Below are positions 58,642-64,000 of a stretch of DNA of 64,000 bases, piece after piece. The notes under the pieces are model-generated. The model saw only the letters and a list, made by a program, of their open reading frames with translations, was not told the origin of the DNA and made no database searches. Location of the stretch: positions 560,085,945 through 560,149,944 of the forward strand of contig NC_081413.1 of NCBI RefSeq assembly GCF_030272615.1, read 5' to 3'. Both the position numbers and the translations under genes were made by a program. Position 1 is the stretch's first letter. Each line of letters starts with the position of its first letter. The stretch is from Cryptomeria japonica. Taxonomy: Eukaryota; Streptophyta; Pinopsida; Cupressales; Cupressaceae.

Positions 58642-59300
58642 AATATAGGACCAATGACAGGTGGAGGCATGAGGAGGTTGTTCATAAGTACATAGGTGTC
58701 GCCATGTTGGGGGAAATGAGGAGAATGAAACCGAATGCATTTTAATCATATTTATTTGTTAATAATGCACACTTGGCCTCTCTTCTTGTTTGAGTTTATT
58801 CTTGCAAATGTTTCTCCACATAAATCCTGTGTTATGTGATGCTCTTATGTTTCTGATTTGTGGTTCAATGCTACTATCTTATGATTATGTTATGCTTTGT
58901 TTATTGTTGGTATAAGGTCACATAAGGTGGTGTAATTAAGCATGATATGTAGGCTAATGTTTAGCATCATAAAGGCACAAGATCTAAGCTTCATATTTTC
59001 AGATTAAGAAAACTTAATTTCAGATTTTTATATAGGTTTTAAATTTTGATGTTGTATTAATCCAAGCCTTTTATCTCATCCTTCAATTTTTTATTTGGAT
59101 AAAGATTGGATTTCACAACCTTGGTATTAGAACATTTATACTTCTCAACAACTTTCCTATATGAAAATATATATGCATTACAAAGATACAAATGATTCTT
59201 TATTGAGTGTCATTTATTAGGAGTGTTTAAGCCCCTACAATTCCATGATAGGACTTCCATTTCACTTGAGGAGAGCACTCAACTCTGCTTGAAGAGAATT
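58642..59300. other. Unassigned AT-rich stretch
   Basis: No supported feature. Confidence 0.4.
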
Positions 59301-59824
59301 TCATTGGTATGTAGCGACTGATCATGTTTTTGAGCTTAAATTTTGATGACTTTGACAATCGTCTTTTCTCCCAAAATTAATTAATGAGGGAGTACAGGGA
59401 GCGTAAAGCCCCTCCTATGGGGCTTGAGGGGATGATCTCCTTGACAGGGGCCTGAGGGTGGAGCCCACTATAGGGGTTCGGGGGTAATGCGCCTAGCTAA
59501 GGGCTCAAGGGGTAGCGTCCCCAAAGAAAAAATTGGTTATTATTTAATAAAGGAGTTGTTGTTATTTTGGTATGTAAATTGACCTTTGTAAATCGACAAA
59601 AAGGGTTGATAAATAAGTAGTTGTTAAATGTAAAAAGCCACGTGACTATAATTTCTTTCTTTGTTAGATAATACAAAAAAGTGGACAACTGATGACGTTT
59701 CTCATGTAACCCACATTCGATGAACCACATTGAATTTGTATGTTAATATGAATTGCTATTTTTGCCTTTAAATTTGAATTATACTTAATATTTTTTATTG
59801 CTTCGGTCTACCAAAACCCTAACG
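59301..59824. repeat. Second, diverged copy of the 544-bp solo LTR family
   Basis: The reverse complement of 51941-52484 aligns along the whole interval (GGTTCGGGGG, TATTTAATAAA, TTGATAAATAAGTAGTT, ending ACCCTAAC). Ends are eroded and no target duplication was seen. Confidence 0.65.
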
Positions 59825-60829
59825 GACTTTCAGTTTTGATCAATAGTATATTGAAGGCCAACAACAACCTCTTGATTTTTCACCATTTTTCATCTTTTAT
59901 TTTTTTCCAATTTACTTATTTATGCCTAGAGGTGATCCTAGAGTAGCAGTAAAAACCTTGGTAAACATTTTGAGGTGTGAGAAAATTTGATGTCCATTGG
60001 TCAAAATGTGAAATGTTAGAAGTTAGAAGGTCAAGTGTTGCTTTGCTGGACAATGGTGGAAGAGTTCTCTTTGCTTTCACTTCCTCCTCCATATTTGCCT
60101 TGAATTGTGGATGAGGAAGACTGGTGCGCCGCCTCTTGCTGGCATATGAACTGTGCAAGTCAAGTAATGACTCCTGAACCGTTTGTTTTTCAGCTAGAAC
60201 AAATCCCAAACACATTTCAAACCTGCATAAAGTATGGCAATGATTTAATAGAAAGCCTTTTGAAGCGTGTTAATAGATCCAGTGCATACAAGGTATGCAA
60301 AAGTTTTTATGTTATATTGAAGGGTATTTTGTTTCCACTATATCCAATGGCATTGATCTTCTGAGACCAAGTGCATGTCATTATTACTATGAATTTCGGG
60401 GCCTCATAACTGTACCACGTTTCATCTTTCCATTGATGATGGATTTAGTTGTGAGGCCAGAAAACTTGATTTTAGGTAATTTTGGGATTTGATAATATTT
60501 CCATCATTAATATCCCATCGAACATGCATTAAGCTCAGTCCTGCGACCAAAAAATCCGTTATTGATGTGTTGAAATTAGGGAAAAAGACATGGTTTGGAG
60601 CCATCGTCTATGTATTAGGATATTACTTGACCAAATTGATCAGATTAGTAGCAATAAGGATGAACGTATAAAATTCTTCAAGTATATGAGCGGTCTGGCC
60701 AAGATTGTGCAGCAATTAAATGAGCATCTACCAGAGGAAAAGCAGGAGTTGAATGACATGGTTCATTTCATTGTGGAAGGATCACTTCTATGTCCTTCAC
60801 AAATGCAATCCAACCATCTTTATAGGTAA
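59825..60829 (+). pseudogene. Possible gene fragment with exon-like pieces
   Basis: Two open pieces look more protein-like than the surroundings: 60107-60292 (EQIPNTFQTCIKYGNDLIES), ending at AAG followed by GTATGC, a plausible splice donor, and 60590-60829 (KFFKYMSGLAKIVQQLNEHL), ending at ATAG followed by GTAACA. I do not recognise the family, and no acceptor or continuous reading frame was established. An ORF on the other strand (59916-60215) overlaps the first piece. Could equally be chance. Confidence 0.25.
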
Positions 60830-61400
60830 CACACAAGAAAAGTAGATAAGTTTGAGGAGCTATATCAATGGTTTTCATTCTATCTTTCACAAAATTCAAT
60901 GCTTGCAATGGTGTAGTTTATTTTCTATTGGAATGTGAAGTTCAAATTGGATTCTTAGCTAGCAGTGGTTGAATCATCATGACTATATTAGCTAGCAGTG
61001 GTTGTGCCATCATGGATTGTCCACTAGTAATTTCGACATGTGTTTTACATGCAGTTATGTGAGTCATACTTACTATATTTAGTAAGTTGTATTCAAGTAG
61101 CTCTGTAACTCGGTTGTTTTAGGCTGCTGGAAGACATGTTTTGATAGATTGTTTTGAGATTATTGTAACTCTGTAATTTTTGAGAATCAATACGAAAGAG
61201 AAAATTTGTCCGTGGTTTTTTATTGGTATATTTTTACTAGGTTTTTCCACGTAATGTGTTATGTGCTATTGTTCTTCTTTGCAAATTTTCTGCACTTGTT
61301 ATTTTTCTCACATTTTCTACTTCTGTTGATGCCAAGGATTTGGAAAGTTTTTAAGCTGAAATTATAAGTGCTTTAGGGGAAGAGCAACAATTTTAGTCTA
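60830..61400 (+). repeat. Probable copia LTR remnant
   Basis: Contains AGGTTTTTCCACGTAATGTG near 61240 and GTGGTTTTTTATTGG before it, phrases typical of the R-U5 part of Ty1/copia LTRs, plus a repeated GCTAGCAGTGGTTG at about 60957 and 60990. Boundaries and internal region were not found. Confidence 0.45.
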
Positions 61401-61865
61401 TGTTTCAATTATCATTCATTTTTTATGTATACAGTTTCTCAATTACTAATTTTAAAGAAACCAAAAAAATGATAAGTAAAAGTTCATTAATAAATTCATA
61501 TGTACCAATAGCTGTCCACTTTACTCTCAGTAGTAAGAATTTTTGAATTTTAATTGGAGGAGTTGTGCAATTTTATTGATACCCATAACGCATGACTGCT
61601 GGAGCATTTGTGCTTAAGTATTGGGGCATCTTGAAGTAGGTATTAGGTAATGCTTTGAAATTACCTCTTTTTGATCCTTATGCGCATAACAGACTCCACA
61701 ATGTGTGTCATTACTACCCAAAAACCAGAACAATAGCTACAAGCAGTTAAGTTGCATACAGATACAACAAAAAAAATCATCAAAATCCGATATACCACTT
61801 ATGACCTGTAAATATACATAAAAATAATGACTACTAATATACTTTTCCTATCAACATCCCTCAAT

Positions 61866-61947
61866 ACCATCTACAACTTTGTTTAATTGCTGCTAAAGTC
61901 TAACGCACCATCTACAACTTTGTTTAATTGCTGCTAAAGTCTAACGC
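61866..61947. repeat. Exact 41-bp tandem duplication
   Basis: ACCATCTACAACTTTG... to ...GTCTAACGC occurs twice without a mismatch, directly adjacent. Confidence 0.95.
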
Positions 61948-62143
61948 TGCTTAGCTGCATTTTTATAATCATATATGTATAATATTATGTGCAGGTTTGG
62001 TGATTTGTACAGGACAATAGAAAACCCATCCTTTTAGGTGGTCAGATATTGGTATGCAACTCAGACAACATGCATTCACCACCTATCAAAACGTCAAAAC
62101 ATGCACCACGGAATGCTATATTGTTTATCAAAACGTCGAATCA

Positions 62144-62285
62144 TGATGTTAATTAAGCTCGTCACCTCAACAACTACAGTATAATACTGAATATCACTCT
62201 CATTAATCTTGATGATGTTAAATAATAAAGCTCGCCACCTCAACAACTTCAACAACAATATAATACTGAACATCACTATCATTTT
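62144..62285. repeat. Diverged tandem duplication of about 70 bp
   Basis: Both copies contain AAGCTCG.CACCTCAACAAC and TATAATACTGAA.ATCACT, with small indels. Confidence 0.85.
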
Positions 62286-62764
62286 CTTACTTTGTTTAAA
62301 CAAGAGGAGATTTTTTCAAGACCACAGGTGTCCCTTTTATATGGTTTCCATGTCCATTCCGTCTGCAATTTTATATGGTATATTTGTTTAATTATAATGT
62401 TGCAGACTTGCAATCATGTGCTAAAAATATAGTAAAATGATGAAGATTCTTTCATTAAAAGTCTTGATTGATTCAACCCAGAATTTAGATTCTTTTTGTC
62501 TAACTCTCACTTGGAATATTGAGATAGAGGTAGATGACTTGACTTCCTTTTCTTCATTTTTTTTTGCCTTCGGTTTTCCTGCAAGAGATAAGAAGAGTTC
62601 TTTCTAGCATCAGGTGGATGGATCCAGAAGAAGTGTAAATCTGCATAATTTCAATTTTTTTTTTTTAATCGTCTCTAAATCTTATTAGTGCATTTTTTAA
62701 CAAGTTATTGTAACAATTTGTTCTTTTCATAGACTTTATGATAAAATATCTATAGAGTATCTAG

Positions 62765-62858
62765 GATGCATCTTTGACTACATTTATTAATTAATTAAAA
62801 ATAAAAAAATTATTGTATTTTGATTTTTAATGAATAATAAATACAATCAAAGATGCAT
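62765..62858. mobile_element. Hairpin MITE or MITE core
   Basis: GATGCATCTTTGA..ACATTTATTA on the left is complemented by TAATAAATACAATCAAAGATGCAT on the right, arms of about 40 bases with a few mismatches around a short AT loop. Weaker complementarity extends outward to about 62745 and 62880. No clear target duplication. Confidence 0.6.
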
Positions 62859-62880
62859 TGGATGTTACATAGATGTTGCC

Positions 62881-64000
62881 ATTTTAGGATACCATTGACA
62901 TCCTTTAAAATCGTCATGATTTTCTTATTACAATATTAATAAAAACATATTGAAACATCACCACATAACATTTGGAGTAACTTGACTTCTCTCATAATAA
63001 TGTTGGATTTATGTTTAAATACATTATTTTATATTTTGAAAAAAATGAAAAACAAAAACGACTTAAATAGTTCATAAATATGAAAAGAGTGTTGAGTTAT
63101 TTGCATGTTTAATAGAATCCTTAATTTATTAAAACAAAGAAGTCTTATTTTTCCAAACAAAATTTCTTATGGGAGGCACAATTATCCTAGGGACTCACTC
63201 AAGAGTCAAAGTAGTGAAGCATTGTATGAGAAATTTTATTATGTTGTTTCTTTCATGCAGTTCTATTTGTATTCTTAATAAGAAGAGCTTAAAGTGCTAG
63301 CACATTATGGTCAACATGTGAGTTCTTTATGGTAGGTACTCTTAATAAGAATGAATTGATTTCAAAATTTGAAGAGTTTAAATCAAAGATATGTTATATT
63401 TAATAAGTCAATTGTTTGCATATGAATTCAAAATTTTAAGCATAATATATTATGTATTAAAGACAAAAAAAATTATATAATATATTATTTTACTTTTAAA
63501 AGTACAATAAAAACTAGTATTAAGTGTGTTGTAAATTTATAATGTCAAAACATTAAAAATGTTGTAGAATTTTTAATACAATTGATTTATATTCTAAAAT
63601 CTTTGTAAAATTGCATTTATGTTTACACTATCAAAATCTAGAGATTGTATATTTTTAAATATTGGTGGTGGCTTATTAGTTACATCATAAATGCAAAGTG
63701 TTTTACAAAATGCACTTGAGAAACATGTTTTCTAAGAATCTCATAATATTATGTGTAGAATAGGTATGGTAATGAGACAATGGATTCTATTTTTAAAAAA
63801 TATATAAGAATTTGGTATTATTTTTGGTATTATTTTCAATTAGTACATTTATTTCAATATCATATAGGCATGTGCACAATTATTTTTTATTATTAAAAGT
63901 AGCTAAACAAGGATGTTGACCCTATACAAATTCAGGTTGAATACGCCATTAACAACAAGTCACAAGACTACTATGTAAAACAAAGGCCAAATAAACCTTC
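62881..64000. other. AT-rich DNA without supported features
   Basis: No ORF, LTR edge or repeat that I can support. Confidence 0.4.

Noticed and set aside
59916-60215. Minus-strand ORF with a basic, charged start
   Set aside because: No recognised family and it overlaps a better plus-strand candidate; not listed as a gene.

Overview
This window is repeat-rich nuclear DNA from a plant with a large genome. A conifer or other gymnosperm is plausible, but that is a guess from repeat style, not a proof. No bacterial gene organisation, rRNA, tRNA or CRISPR was seen, and no intact single-copy gene. Almost everything is LTR retrotransposon, LINE, TRIM, MITE or solo LTR, nested inside one another. 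Most coding regions lie on the minus strand.

Layout, left to right. 1-17822 is a stack of insertions of which only the right-hand (5', minus-strand) edges lie in the window. A Ty3/gypsy gag-protease element (1 to about 3211, tRNA-Arg-like primer site) sits in an element called X1 here (about 3212-7621, ORFX1 of 1057 codons). X1 sits in gypsy2 (7622-13580, tRNA-Trp primer site), which has broken the end of ORFX2 in element X2 (13581-17434). X2 in turn interrupts the 3' LTR of a minus-strand Ty1/copia-type element, copia2 (17437-31575). Copia2 also carries a complete plus-strand copia element, copia1 (20694-28151), with both LTRs, gag, protease, integrase, RT and RNase H. 32787-48121 is gypsy3, a relative of gypsy2, carrying a gag-only element copia3 (36431-44689) and a 375-bp TRIM (45926-46300). 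48349 to about 53300 is a decayed L1-type LINE hit by a 777-bp retroposon, a solo LTR and a MITE. 53820-58636 is a 4.8-kb solo LTR with a perfect 5-bp target duplication. 58637-64000 is mostly unassigned AT-rich DNA with a second solo LTR, small duplications, a hairpin MITE and a possible gene fragment.

The most unusual material is non-coding. X2 has about 17 palindromes built on the core GGACTTTAAAGTCC, with outer arms that change in a paired, symmetric way. X1 has an array of TTCATCGA/TCGATGAA words in the same place relative to its ORF. Gypsy2 and gypsy3 repeat a GGACC...GGTCC quasi-palindrome in LTR and leader. Three related-looking ORFX proteins of unknown function occur in X1, X2 and copia2. 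X1, X2 and copia2 show no polymerase in this window, so they look non-autonomous, although X1 and X2 are incomplete here.

LTR boundaries, primer sites, polypurine tracts and target duplications were read directly from the sequence. Family names rest on recognised motifs. No database search or alignment was run.
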